Below the pieces are notes generated by a model. It had not been told where the DNA came from. It made no database searches and saw only the letters and a program-made list of their open reading frames with translations. Below are positions 29,769 to 38,583 of a stretch of DNA of 64,000 nucleotides, piece by piece. The stretch is from Aquimarina sp. AU474 (GTDB lineage: Bacteria; Bacteroidota; Bacteroidia; Flavobacteriales; Flavobacteriaceae), in contig NZ_OMPE01000005.1 of the NCBI RefSeq assembly GCF_900312815.1, positions 124,001 to 188,000 of the forward strand. Reading direction: 5' to 3'. The position numbers and the translations under genes are program-made. Position 1 is the stretch's first letter. Each line of letters opens with the position of its first letter.

Positions 29769-29966
29769 ATGGAAAAATTCAAAAAAACATTACGTCGGTT
29801 TACCTTAATACTACTTATCATCATGGCCGCACTTATACCAGTACCCGTTTTTTTACCCAAAAAAGATGGAAAATTTAATGATGACCATATTATAGAACAA
29901 GTAGAACAAAAAGAAGATGACACATCTGCTGAGACTAAAAAATTAGGTGAGGAATTAAATTCATAA
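29769..29966 (+). CDS. Small membrane protein
   Basis: 65 residues: a basic start MEKFKKTLRRFT, one hydrophobic segment LILLIIMAALIPVPVFL (about 13-29), then an acidic tail rich in Glu and Asp. The basic-in, acidic-out profile and intact start support a real small protein. The function is unknown. Confidence 0.5.
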   Translation: MEKFKKTLRRFTLILLIIMAALIPVPVFLPKKDGKFNDDHIIEQVEQKEDDTSAETKKLGEELNS

Positions 29967-30036
29967 TAATTCATATTCAAAAATTGTTTATCATGATTTT
30001 ATTTTGGATTTAGATATTTTTACGACTTATTAAGTC

Positions 30037-30528
30037 ATGATAAGCAATTTTAAAAAAATAGGATTTGGTGGCGGCTGTCATTGGTGTACAGAAGCTATTT
30101 TTCAATCTTTACTAGGAGTAGTACAGGTAGAACAAGGTTATATAAAAAGTATTGAAGAGCATCAAAGCTTTTCTGAAGCGGTAATTGTTCATTATGATGC
30201 AGAAAAAATACTTTTAAAAGACCTGATAGAAATACACCTACATACTCACAACAGTACTGTCGATCATAGTTTTAGAAAAAAATATAGAAGTGCTATTTAT
30301 TATTTTGATCATACACTTAAGGAGCATATCATGCAAATTCTAAAAGAGCAACAGAAAAATTTTGAGGCACCACTAATTACACAAACTCTACCGTTTAAAG
30401 AATTTTCTCCTTCTAGAGAAGAGTTACATAATTATTTTTACAAGAATCCCGAAAAACCATTCTGTAAAAAATATATCCATCCCAAAATAGAAATTCTTAA
30501 AAAGAAATACTCTACATCACTAAAATAG
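30037..30528 (+). CDS. msrA: Peptide-methionine (S)-S-oxide reductase-like protein
   Basis: 163 residues. The catalytic motif is GFGGGCHWCTEAIFQ, where most MsrA have GCFWC; the Cys and the following region (VVQVEQGYIKS, then AVIVHYD and FRKKYRSAIYYF) match the family. MsrA reduces methionine-S-sulfoxide in proteins. It ends ...KKYIHPKIEILKKKYSTSLK without the extra C-terminal cysteines of long MsrA, so recycling may use an external thiol. It stops 2 bp from the convergent purM stop. Confidence 0.85.
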   Translation: MISNFKKIGFGGGCHWCTEAIFQSLLGVVQVEQGYIKSIEEHQSFSEAVIVHYDAEKILLKDLIEIHLHTHNSTVDHSFRKKYRSAIYYFDHTLKEHIMQILKEQQKNFEAPLITQTLPFKEFSPSREELHNYFYKNPEKPFCKKYIHPKIEILKKKYSTSLK

Positions 30529-30530
30529 TA

Positions 30531-31712
30531 TTAGCGATACGTATATGTACCAAATTCACTCTTGATAGTTAATTCTTTTTCTTCAGAAGCTTCTACTCTA
30601 CCCACTATTTGCGCATCAACATTAAAGCTTTTAGAAATAGAAATGATTTCTTCTGCCACATCAGGAGCTACATATAACTCCATACGATGTCCCATATTAA
30701 ATACTTGATACATCTCTTTCCAATCTGTACCAGAGTTTTCTTGTATCAATTTAAACAAAGGCGGCACATCAAATAAATTGTCCTTTACAATATGTAAATT
30801 ATCTATAAAATGTAAGATCTTAGTTTGTGCACCCCCACTACAATGCACCATACCATGAATAGTTTCATTATCAAAACTTGACAATATTTTTTTAATTATA
30901 GGCGCATATGTTCTGGTTGGGGATAATACTAATTTACCAGCATCAATAGGAGATTTATCAACCTTATCCGTAAGTTTTGTTTTACCCGAATATACTAAAT
31001 CTGAAGGAACAGAAGGATCAAAACTCTCTGGATACTTTTCTGCTAGGATTTTATTAAATACATCATGACGAGCAGATGTAAGGCCATTGCTTCCCATACC
31101 GCCATTATATTCTTTTTCGTAACTAGCTTGACCAAAAGAAGCTAAACCTACAATAACGTCTCCAGCCTGTATGTTCGCATTATCAATAACATCTTTGCGT
31201 TGCATACGAGCGGTAACTGTAGAATCCACTATAATTGTTCTTACCAAGTCACCTACATCTGCGGTTTCACCACCTGTAGAATGAATCTGTACCCCAAAGC
31301 TCTTAAGTTCTTCCAACAACTCTTCGGTACCATTAATAATAGCAGAAATTACTTCTCCTGGGATTAAGTTTTTATTTCGACCAATAGTAGAAGATAACAT
31401 GATATTATCGGTTGCTCCTACGCATAACAAATCATCGATATTCATGATTAAAGCATCTTGAGCAATACCTTTCCAAACCGAAAGGTCACCTGTTTCTTTC
31501 CAATACATATATGCCAAAGAAGATTTTGTACCCGCTCCATCTGCATGCATTATCAAACAATACTCCTCATCATTGGTTAGATAATCCGGAACAATTTTGC
31601 AAAATGCTTTCGGAAAAAGACCTTTATCTATATTCTTTATTGCGCTATGCACATCTTCTTTAGATGCTGAAACCCCTCGTTGTGCATAACGTTTGCTTAC
31701 TTCTTGGCTCAT
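30531..31712 (-). CDS. purM: Phosphoribosylformylglycinamidine cyclo-ligase (AIR synthase)
   Basis: 393 residues from the ATG at 31712 (MSQEVSKRYAQRGVSASKED); the longer frame adds a hydrophobic stub unlike the family. Landmarks: the N-terminal RYAQRGV, MHADGAGTKSSLAYM, NIDDLLCVGATD, GGETADVGDLV and VHCSGGAQTKILHF. PurM closes the imidazole ring in purine synthesis. The protein is of the longer Bacteroidota type, about 390 residues against about 345 in E. coli. Confidence 0.9.
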   Translation of the reverse strand: MSQEVSKRYAQRGVSASKEDVHSAIKNIDKGLFPKAFCKIVPDYLTNDEEYCLIMHADGAGTKSSLAYMYWKETGDLSVWKGIAQDALIMNIDDLLCVGATDNIMLSSTIGRNKNLIPGEVISAIINGTEELLEELKSFGVQIHSTGGETADVGDLVRTIIVDSTVTARMQRKDVIDNANIQAGDVIVGLASFGQASYEKEYNGGMGSNGLTSARHDVFNKILAEKYPESFDPSVPSDLVYSGKTKLTDKVDKSPIDAGKLVLSPTRTYAPIIKKILSSFDNETIHGMVHCSGGAQTKILHFIDNLHIVKDNLFDVPPLFKLIQENSGTDWKEMYQVFNMGHRMELYVAPDVAEEIISISKSFNVDAQIVGRVEASEEKELTIKSEFGTYTYR

Positions 31713-31777
31713 TAGATTGAAAATTAAAGCGCAAAGATAATCCAATTTAGTTCAAAGACTAGACTGAAAATACAAAA

Positions 31778-31813
31778 TTCCAAATTCCAATTGTTATACA
31801 TTGGAATTTGGAA
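31778..31813. repeat. Palindromic element between purM and the next gene
   Basis: A perfect 13-bp inverted repeat TTCCAAATTCCAA/TTGGAATTTGGAA with a 10-nt loop. Each arm itself repeats TTCCAA. It sits just upstream of purM and downstream of the PD40 lipoprotein gene. It lacks a T-tract, so it may be a REP-like dispersed element and not a terminator. Confidence 0.55.
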
Positions 31814-31840
31814 CTTGAAGATGTTTTATTTCTTTTAACC

Positions 31841-33331
31841 TTATTCCCAATCCGGCATAGCAGAATTTTCAATTAAGGTAGTTCTTGAATTAAGGTCAGT
31901 AATCAATACTGTTTGAATATTCATTACAGAAATACCATCATTAGATGTATTTACATATATTACTCCGGCCTCATTTGGAGAAAATCTTGGATCCAAATCA
32001 TTAGTCCCAGATGGCTTATCGGTAGATACATCAATGGTTGCACCACCACCAAAATTATGAATAAACACATGAGAATCTAATCTTCTATAATTTGTGTTTT
32101 CTGTACCCGACACATCCCTTGTATATAATAATCGTGTACCATCTATGGATAGGTTTATACCCCCTGCTGCTCCACTAACACCAGTTAAAACAGTTTCTTG
32201 TACCACACCAGCTGTATTAATTGTAAAAATCTCTACCGCATATCCGTTCAAATCATTTGTTTTCAAAGCGATTATCCCTGTGTTTTCGTTTTTATCAATT
32301 TCGGTAATAAGGTTGCCGTTAGTCGTTTGATAAATTTGGCTTAAACCACTACCTGTTGCATTTATTGAATATAATCTATCTTGATTAGGGAATAATAACT
32401 TAGCGCCATTAGCATCCCAAGAAAAGTCAATTTCTTCAAGATTAAACCCAGCTACACCTACTTGAGATGTGACTTGTTTAATTTGAGAACCATCCTCATT
32501 CATGGTAAATAAATGAATCTGAGAACCAACTGATTGTAAAAATGCTATTTTTCCGGTAGCCGCATTTCTTCTAGGTCTAAAGCTATTTTTGGATAAAGCT
32601 GTAAGTGCGATTTCGGTTCCACCACTTTCATCTGCCGAATAAATAACACTATTTCCTTCAACTAATCTAGTATACACAATCCTATTGTTTGGCGGGGCCG
32701 CCGTTTCAAAAGCAAATGTGGCACTATTAACAGGATCATTTATACTATCTGACGCAATTACTTGCCAAAAATATTTGGTGTTAAAAGAAAGTCCAGAAAG
32801 TGTAAATGTAGTGTCGGTAATACCTTCAAACAATTCGACATTAGAATTTTCTTCATTTCGTAAGCTTACCGTAAAAGTAAGATCATCATCATCAGGATCA
32901 CTAATACTCCATACCAATTCTATATCTAAAGGAACCTCAACTGCATTATCTACTGGTGTTACAAGAGTTGCTGCATTTGGAGGACGATTACCAGCTGTTT
33001 CTATATCCATTTCAAAAACCACTTCCAACTCTACATCTGGGATTACAGTAATACCTTCAAAAACCGCTAACAAACCTTCTCGTTGTGCAGAGAGCGAATA
33101 ATCACCCGCAGGAACATTCTCTACCACATAAAACCCTTCGGCATTTGTAAATACTGTACTTGTACCCGGATTGGTTGATATTTTTACATTTTCAAGAGGT
33201 TCGTTTGTTCCTACTCTAACTACTCTTCCTTTTACAGCACCTAAACCCGCTATATCAATTGTGTCTTCGCTACATGAAACTGTAGTAAAAACTAACAAAA
33301 TTACTATTGATCTAATGATAAATCTTTTCAC
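31841..33331 (-). CDS. PD40-propeller lipoprotein at the end of the curli operon
   Basis: 496 residues. A lipobox Cys20 (TTVSCSED) is followed by a carboxypeptidase-regulatory Ig-like domain (about 30-110; GRVVRVGTNEPLENVKIS), a fibronectin III-like domain (about 120-215) and a TolB/PD40-like beta-propeller (about 220-496) with repeats such as FSWDANGAKLLFPNQ and LSIDGTRLLYTRD. It lies 102 bp after csgG on the same strand and may be an accessory surface lipoprotein of the curli system. A specific function cannot be given. Confidence 0.75.
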   Translation of the reverse strand: MKRFIIRSIVILLVFTTVSCSEDTIDIAGLGAVKGRVVRVGTNEPLENVKISTNPGTSTVFTNAEGFYVVENVPAGDYSLSAQREGLLAVFEGITVIPDVELEVVFEMDIETAGNRPPNAATLVTPVDNAVEVPLDIELVWSISDPDDDDLTFTVSLRNEENSNVELFEGITDTTFTLSGLSFNTKYFWQVIASDSINDPVNSATFAFETAAPPNNRIVYTRLVEGNSVIYSADESGGTEIALTALSKNSFRPRRNAATGKIAFLQSVGSQIHLFTMNEDGSQIKQVTSQVGVAGFNLEEIDFSWDANGAKLLFPNQDRLYSINATGSGLSQIYQTTNGNLITEIDKNENTGIIALKTNDLNGYAVEIFTINTAGVVQETVLTGVSGAAGGINLSIDGTRLLYTRDVSGTENTNYRRLDSHVFIHNFGGGATIDVSTDKPSGTNDLDPRFSPNEAGVIYVNTSNDGISVMNIQTVLITDLNSRTTLIENSAMPDWE

Positions 33332-33433
33332 TTTATTTTAATTTTAGTTCTCATACTTCATATACTTGTTTTGTAACAATACTGAATGAGATACATTCGA
33401 TTACATCTATTATTTTAGATAATCTAATTAATT

Positions 33434-34909
33434 TTACTCTTCTGGAGTAAGACCATCTTTTCGAACTTTTCTATTACGCTTTCTTAATTTACTAAGTTCT
33501 TTATCTTTTCTTTTTTTCTCTTGTCTAGCATCTTTTTTCATTTTTATTGGATTATCAAAATACCAATTCAGTCCAAAAGAAAAATTAAAATATTGATCAT
33601 CACGTTTTCCTTGAACAATATTATCGAGTTCATCTCCAAAAACAACATTATGAGTGGCATTTAAAGAAACACCTATTTTTTCTGAAACTAAATACTCTAA
33701 CCCTCCACCGTATTGAAGTTTAAAAAATGTTCTATCAAAAGAATCACTATTCACGTTTCCGAAACCTCCAAAGAAAAAAGGCGAGAGTTTTTCAAAAGGC
33801 AACAAGGTTAATTCGGCATTAAGATCTATTGCATTAAACCCTTCAGAAAAAGCAGCTTCATTATTGAGTTCAAATTTACTTATACCAACATTAGCGCTTA
33901 AGTACGGATTAAAATACCATCGACCACCTGCCTTAGCAAAATATGATAATTCTGAGTTATTATAATCCCCTCCAATTAATGCTGTTCCTCCCTGTAGATA
34001 TATGGATTTCTTTCCTCTTCTTTCTTTAAAATACCTGTCGTATAGAGCTGTATTTTGGGCTTCTTCTTTTTCTGCACGATAATCAAGTATCAAATTGTTT
34101 ACCACATCGGGTGATGCTTTTACTGCCCACAATTTATCTTCTATTCCTTCTACAATAAGGGATTCTACAGCTTTTTCAATTGCTTCAGAAACTGCTAATT
34201 GAGCAGGCTCATTTTTCGTAAATCCTGTTTCGGCTTCAAGCAATCTTCTAAATCTAACATATCTAAAGAAATTGGCATCCAGAGCCTGCGACAAAATTGT
34301 TTTTGATACGTAGACTGTTTTCAAGATTTTACCGCTCGAAGTAGAAACTGCCCTTAAATAGATAGTTATTCGATCCTGGCGATACTGCGTTGATGCTCCC
34401 ACACCAAAATATCTTGCTCCTAACCCTCCTGTAATTATATTAGAATCATAAGAAACAATACCTCCCTCTAGAATTATACCAGCATATAGTAAAGGTGGTA
34501 ATTGAGGTTCATTAGGGTTTTTTGTTTTCCTGTATTCTTTACGTGTAGAACGAATAATGTTACGTTCATTTAATAAATTACTTAGATTTTCTCTTTCTAT
34601 CGGGACGAACCATTTAGAATCTTCTAAGGCCTTTATTAATATTGTAGTCGCACCTTGGGTAACTGCAGTACTAAAAGTACTTCCGCTTTCTGTTGGTTTA
34701 TATTGACCCGTTTGATCTCTAAATTTGTATACTCCTACAACAACCGGTTCTACCGGTGCAGGGAAATCTCTAAGTGTTTTAGTAGCATCTGTATCCTCAC
34801 CGATTCTAGCATTTTCAATAGTAAAAGGTTGATTAAAATATGCCCCACATCCGGATAACAAAAGCACGCAAGAAATAACTGCGATTATTCTATAAAATCT
34901 ATAGTACAT
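33434..34909 (-). CDS. csgG: CsgG-family curli secretion channel lipoprotein, with C-terminal extension
   Basis: 491 residues. A lipobox Cys21 (LLLSGCGAYF) precedes the CsgG domain (about 25-260), with VVGVYKFRDQTGQYKPTESG, the ALEDSKWFVPIERENLSNLL region and the transmembrane hairpin region around GGIVSYDSNIITGGLGARYFG. CsgG forms the nonameric outer-membrane pore for curlin export. The protein is nearly twice the length of E. coli CsgG. The extra C-terminal part (about 290-465) looks like an 8-strand outer-membrane barrel (GGDYNNSELSYFAKAGGRWY, FSFGLNWYF), then a very basic tail. Confidence 0.9.
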   Translation of the reverse strand: MYYRFYRIIAVISCVLLLSGCGAYFNQPFTIENARIGEDTDATKTLRDFPAPVEPVVVGVYKFRDQTGQYKPTESGSTFSTAVTQGATTILIKALEDSKWFVPIERENLSNLLNERNIIRSTRKEYRKTKNPNEPQLPPLLYAGIILEGGIVSYDSNIITGGLGARYFGVGASTQYRQDRITIYLRAVSTSSGKILKTVYVSKTILSQALDANFFRYVRFRRLLEAETGFTKNEPAQLAVSEAIEKAVESLIVEGIEDKLWAVKASPDVVNNLILDYRAEKEEAQNTALYDRYFKERRGKKSIYLQGGTALIGGDYNNSELSYFAKAGGRWYFNPYLSANVGISKFELNNEAAFSEGFNAIDLNAELTLLPFEKLSPFFFGGFGNVNSDSFDRTFFKLQYGGGLEYLVSEKIGVSLNATHNVVFGDELDNIVQGKRDDQYFNFSFGLNWYFDNPIKMKKDARQEKKRKDKELSKLRKRNRKVRKDGLTPEE

Positions 34910-34915
34910 TAAAAA

Positions 34916-35317
34916 TTAATTAGGAATTATTACTTGAGACTGATCTCCTGTACTTGTATCAAGGATATTGATCACTAGGCCTTCTCCTGAGGGAAAGATT
35001 TCTATAAATAATGTACCAAAACTAAAAGTACCTTCTGTAAGACCATCTCCAAATTGTTGATTAAACAACGTTCTGGATATTTGGTTTAACAATTGATTAT
35101 TTAAATTTTCAGTAAACCTTTCTAAATCAGATCGATCATCTCCAGATGCATCTTCATCTGTAAATTTATTTTGAGCTTCTGCAGAGCTTAACAACCATTG
35201 ATAGTTAAACGTATCCCCTCCAAAAGCAGGGTTTTTAGGTCTATAGACTAAATCTTGTCCAAAAGAAAAGTTATAGGCGAAAAAAGCAAAAAATATTGTT
35301 ATTGCAAATGATTTCAT
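34916..35317 (-). CDS. csgF: Curli assembly protein CsgF
   Basis: 133 residues with a signal peptide (FFAYNFSFGQ) and the CsgF opening DLVYRPKNPAFGGDTFNYQW, whose N-terminal segment inserts into the CsgG pore in the studied system. The rest contains a helix (SDLERFTENLNNQLLNQISR) and a beta part (GLVINILDTSTGDQSQVIIP). It sits 6 bp before csgG. Confidence 0.93.
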   Translation of the reverse strand: MKSFAITIFFAFFAYNFSFGQDLVYRPKNPAFGGDTFNYQWLLSSAEAQNKFTDEDASGDDRSDLERFTENLNNQLLNQISRTLFNQQFGDGLTEGTFSFGTLFIEIFPSGEGLVINILDTSTGDQSQVIIPN

Positions 35318-35362
35318 GTGTTCTTATAATTATTTCAGCCATCGAATAGCACAGTACCTTAG

Positions 35363-36091
35363 TTAATACTGAAAAATATCATTTTTCTGTTTCTTAAGAT
35401 CTTTAAAATATTTGTACACCTTTCGAATTGCAAGTTTCGACATTTGTTCTAAATATTCCAAATCCGGTTTCCCAATAAATTGATGAATAATGTTGTCCTC
35501 TACTTTTACCTGTAGTATTGTAGTACGGCCAAAACTTAATGTTTCATATATGCCTACTATTTTATTTCCATTTATTTGATTAAGTGTGTAAGAACTATAG
35601 AAAAACTCGTAAAAATCCCTTCCAGGTTTCGTTTTGGTTTCTTCTATGACGATCCCTTTAAGTTCTATTCCATCATCAGACGATTCTTCCTCAACTTTTT
35701 CTGGCTTTTTCTTGATTTCTTCATTAAATGCTATACGATCTTTGCCTACGATAGTACCCTCTTCATAAATCAATAAAAGCACTATGATTTTATCTGTCTC
35801 TTCAATATTTATAGATGTTACCGATAACTCTTTAGTCTCGTTGGCTTCTAAAGTAAATCTACCTTCTTGATTGTTTTTCGAAAGGTTGTTTTGAGCATTT
35901 GTTCTAAAAACAGTAAAAGTATATTTTAAACTTTTATATACTTCTGTAGTATTAGCAGCTGTACCGGTTAATGAGATCGTACCATCTATTTTTTCTAATT
36001 TTATTTTAGCAACAACATCCGTATTTGTGTGTTGTTGACCACTGACCATCTGGAAAACCAAAATAAAAAAAAAGATAATTTTTGGTTTCAT
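35363..36091 (-). CDS. csgE: CsgE-family curli protein with CsgH-like N-terminal domain
   Basis: 242 residues. After a signal peptide (about 1-19), residues about 25-122 form a beta-sandwich-like domain (YKSLKYTFTVFRTNAQNN, GRFTLEANETKELSVTSINI) resembling CsgH, a small inhibitor of curlin polymerisation in other bacteria. An acidic/basic linker (about 123-142) leads to the CsgE domain (about 143-242; GRDFYEFFYSSYTLNQ, LQVKVEDNIIHQF, FGRTTI). CsgE caps the CsgG channel and selects curlin. The CsgE call is firm; the CsgH-like part is by pattern only. Confidence 0.85.
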   Translation of the reverse strand: MKPKIIFFFILVFQMVSGQQHTNTDVVAKIKLEKIDGTISLTGTAANTTEVYKSLKYTFTVFRTNAQNNLSKNNQEGRFTLEANETKELSVTSINIEETDKIIVLLLIYEEGTIVGKDRIAFNEEIKKKPEKVEEESSDDGIELKGIVIEETKTKPGRDFYEFFYSSYTLNQINGNKIVGIYETLSFGRTTILQVKVEDNIIHQFIGKPDLEYLEQMSKLAIRKVYKYFKDLKKQKNDIFQY

Positions 36092-36114
36092 AAAATATAA
36101 TCTAATTGAGAAGG

Positions 36115-36639
36115 TTAAAAACTTCTAATAACAATAGTTCTGGCATCACCAGTCATCTTAAATTTTAGGTTTTTTGACAATTCATTGGTTCCAAAACGTT
36201 CAAAAATAAGGTTGTTTCCTTCTTGAATTAGTTCTAAATTGGTAGATATGTTAGGGTTAAATGAAAAATCAACAACGCTATTATTGTTTCCTGTTTGCGT
36301 AATCAATTTATCAATTTCTCTTGCAGTTTCATTTATTTCAACATTATTTTCTGTTCCATCTTGAAATATCTTAATATCAGAAGATTGAGAAACAACATTA
36401 GAAATTACAACATTATTTGTACCTATTTGTTGTATAAAAACAGAATTCCCTCTCTCTGCAACAGAAGGCAAACTTCTTGTATCTTGAGATGTTACAGCAT
36501 TTAACTGTGACAGGGTTATGAATTTATCTTGATCTGTAATCAAAATCTCATCTTCCTTATCATTGTCTTGAGCGAATGATACCGTAGAAGAAAACATCAA
36601 CAATGCGAAAATCTTAATATATATAGTATTCGTGTTCAT
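36115..36639 (-). CDS. csgB: Curlin-like minor subunit (CsgB-like)
   Basis: 174 residues. A signal peptide (FALLMFSSTVSFAQ) is followed by about three or four curlin-type repeats carrying Q-x-G-x-x-N (IQQIGTNNVVISN, FQDGTENNVEI, TQTGNNNSVVDF, IQEGNNLIFERF). Fewer repeats and a basic C-terminal tail (KFKMTGDARTIVIRSF) fit a nucleator/anchor role like CsgB. It lies between csgA and csgE. Confidence 0.8.
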   Translation of the reverse strand: MNTNTIYIKIFALLMFSSTVSFAQDNDKEDEILITDQDKFITLSQLNAVTSQDTRSLPSVAERGNSVFIQQIGTNNVVISNVVSQSSDIKIFQDGTENNVEINETAREIDKLITQTGNNNSVVDFSFNPNISTNLELIQEGNNLIFERFGTNELSKNLKFKMTGDARTIVIRSF

Positions 36640-36665
36640 TGTTTATCAGAATTAAAAAATGGAGA

Positions 36666-36703
36666 AAAGAGTTATGCTTATTTTTACACAAGCATAACTC
36701 TTT
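36666..36703 (-). terminator. Hairpin between csgA and csgB
   Basis: A perfect 14-bp stem AAAGAGTTATGCTT/AAGCATAACTCTTT with a 10-nt loop, followed on the minus strand by only TTTTC. It is probably a partial terminator or a 3' stabilising structure that keeps csgA mRNA in excess of the downstream assembly genes. Confidence 0.6.
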
Positions 36704-36737
36704 CTAAAGATATTAAATTTTAATCAGATTTGTTTGA

Positions 36738-38252
36738 TTAAAATCCATTTTGAGTCACTACAGCAGAGTTATTTGTTCCTGCTTGAATAATAGTACTTGT
36801 GTTAAGATCTCCTAACTGAGTAACAAAAGTATTGTTATCTACACCAGTTTGTAAATCTTCAGCTAAGTTTCCATTTCCGAATTGGAAGATATCACTTGTA
36901 TTCGTAGCTCCATTTTGATCAGAGTTAGCGATGTTCTCATCTCCAAATTGGAAGTGAATTACTAAGTTACTTTCTCCAGATATAGCTCCAGATCCTTCTT
37001 GTGAAGATTCAGAAATGTTACCGTTTCCAAATTGAAACTGATCTGCAACATTTTCTCCTCCAAAAGTTAGAATGTTTTGAGTAGAAGAAGCACTGTTACC
37101 AACACCATTTTGAGTTTGTGCAGCTACGTTATTATCTTCTTCTTGTCTTGCAAATGCATCATTACTATCACCAGTCTGATTTTGGTTTATAGAACCACCT
37201 CTAGAAGTAAAGAAAAGACCTCCTTGTACAGCTTCTGCATTGTTTCCTACTCCTGTTTGGCTTTGAACAGCTACATTATCTGTACCTGATTGCGTTACAT
37301 TAGCAACATTTTCGTCTCCACTTTGAGATTGATCAGAAGAGTTAGTACTTCCGTTTTGTGAAGCTGCAGCAATATTACCGTTACCAATTTGGATTTGGAT
37401 TGCAAAGTTATCTCCACCAAAAGAACCTAAGTTTTGAGTAATACTTGCATCATTTGCATCTCCAGCTTGTCCTTGAAGTGCTGTGTTGTTATCTTCTTCC
37501 TGGTTAGCGAATGCATTATTCTCATCACCAATTTGAATTTGTTGTACTTCACCACCTCTAGATTCAAAAATACTGCTTCCTTGAATAGAAGTAGCCGTGT
37601 TACCACCACCATCTTGATCTTGGATCAAAACGTTATCTGGTCCAAATTGCTCTCCGGCTGCTAAGTTAGCTTCACCTAGTTGATTTTGTCTAGAAGAGTT
37701 ATTGTCTCCTACTTGCGTAATAGTAGCGGTATTAAATACACCATCTTGGTTACTATCACTAACATTAAAAGTTCCTTCTTGAGAAGCAGTAGCAGAGTTA
37801 CCATCTCCAATCTGAGTTTGGAATGCTGTGTTTAAAATCCCTTCTTGAGAAATAACAGCTGTATTACCATTTCCTTCTTGTAATTGTGTTGCTTGGTTAC
37901 CTCCACCTGTAAATGCCAAATTTTGTGTAGCACTTGCAGAGTTTCCGTCACCGATTTGATCTTGAGTAACTGAGTTTAAAAGTTCTTCGTGTTGAGCAAA
38001 AGCGGTATTTTTGTTTCCTATTTGCGTTTGCTGAACTGTTCCGCTTGTAGAACTAAAATCTTCACTTCCTTGAAGTGCCGTCGCATTGTTTCCCATTCCT
38101 TCTTGTACTGTTATTGAAGAATTGGTTGCTCCTACTTGAGTAATAGTAGCTAAATTTTCGTCCCCTGTTTGGTTAACGTCGCTTGAGTTTGACTGCGCAA
38201 CCATCACTGTAGCACTTAATAAAGTTGCTAGACTAAGAATTACTGTTTTCAT
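36738..38252 (-). CDS. csgA: Major curlin, long CsgA-type amyloid subunit
   Basis: 504 residues. A signal peptide (ending MVAQ at about 20) is followed by about twenty curlin-type repeats of the form Q-x-G-x-x-N-x-A. The repeats are arranged in larger blocks: units starting QGSEDF, QGSSIF and QGGLFF (residues 61, 224, 343) each contain a GGxVQQ-like segment, a GDxNxAFAxQEEDNN segment and a TQNLxxFGG segment. The protein ends TQNGF. It is very rich in Asn, Gln, Gly, Ser and acidic residues, with almost no Lys. It is more than three times longer than E. coli CsgA, and the first gene of the operon. Confidence 0.9.
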   Translation of the reverse strand: MKTVILSLATLLSATVMVAQSNSSDVNQTGDENLATITQVGATNSSITVQEGMGNNATALQGSEDFSSTSGTVQQTQIGNKNTAFAQHEELLNSVTQDQIGDGNSASATQNLAFTGGGNQATQLQEGNGNTAVISQEGILNTAFQTQIGDGNSATASQEGTFNVSDSNQDGVFNTATITQVGDNNSSRQNQLGEANLAAGEQFGPDNVLIQDQDGGGNTATSIQGSSIFESRGGEVQQIQIGDENNAFANQEEDNNTALQGQAGDANDASITQNLGSFGGDNFAIQIQIGNGNIAAASQNGSTNSSDQSQSGDENVANVTQSGTDNVAVQSQTGVGNNAEAVQGGLFFTSRGGSINQNQTGDSNDAFARQEEDNNVAAQTQNGVGNSASSTQNILTFGGENVADQFQFGNGNISESSQEGSGAISGESNLVIHFQFGDENIANSDQNGATNTSDIFQFGNGNLAEDLQTGVDNNTFVTQLGDLNTSTIIQAGTNNSAVVTQNGF

Positions 38253-38386
38253 ACGTAATATAATTAAAATGATTAATGTGAGTTACTTATTTATCTTTTA
38301 GCACAAACCAATATATGATTAGAATATCCTAATCCTTTTAGGCAGTAAGTATAAAAGTATGTTTGGGGACTCTAGGGGGTTTTTCA

Positions 38387-38406
38387 TCAAAATACATCTA
38401 TTTTGA
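38387..38406. promoter_or_regulatory. Inverted repeat upstream of csgA
   Basis: A perfect 8-bp inverted repeat TCAAAATA-CATC-TATTTTGA, 135 bp before the csgA start. It is a candidate operator for the curli operon; no CsgD-like regulator is encoded nearby. Confidence 0.35.
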
Positions 38407-38475
38407 CGTTGACAAATTTATAAAAATATTAAGGCGATTTTAAAGGTTTCTTAAGAATTCGACAAAATACATTAC

Positions 38476-38511
38476 GTAAAAACCGTAGAAATTAACTTTT
38501 CCTACGGTTTT
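38476..38511 (-). terminator. Terminator of the GSIII gene
   Basis: On the minus strand a 10-bp stem AAAACCGTAG/CTACGGTTTT with a 13-nt loop runs into TTTTTA, about 75 bp past the glnA stop. Confidence 0.7.
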
Positions 38512-38583
38512 ATTAATAGTTTAACAGTTATTATTATTATGTTAAAAATGGCACTAATATTAGGTCTGTAAGTTATTTCTTAC

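Larger units (their letters stand above)
38253..38583. other. Intergenic region with csgA control region and glnA terminator
   Basis: 331 bp separating csgA from the GSIII gene. It holds the csgA leader, an inverted repeat at 38387-38406 and the glnA terminator at 38476-38511. I found no full TTTG-N19/20-TAnnTTTG promoter for csgA. A TACTTTTA-like element about 105 bp upstream of csgA is the nearest. Confidence 0.4.
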
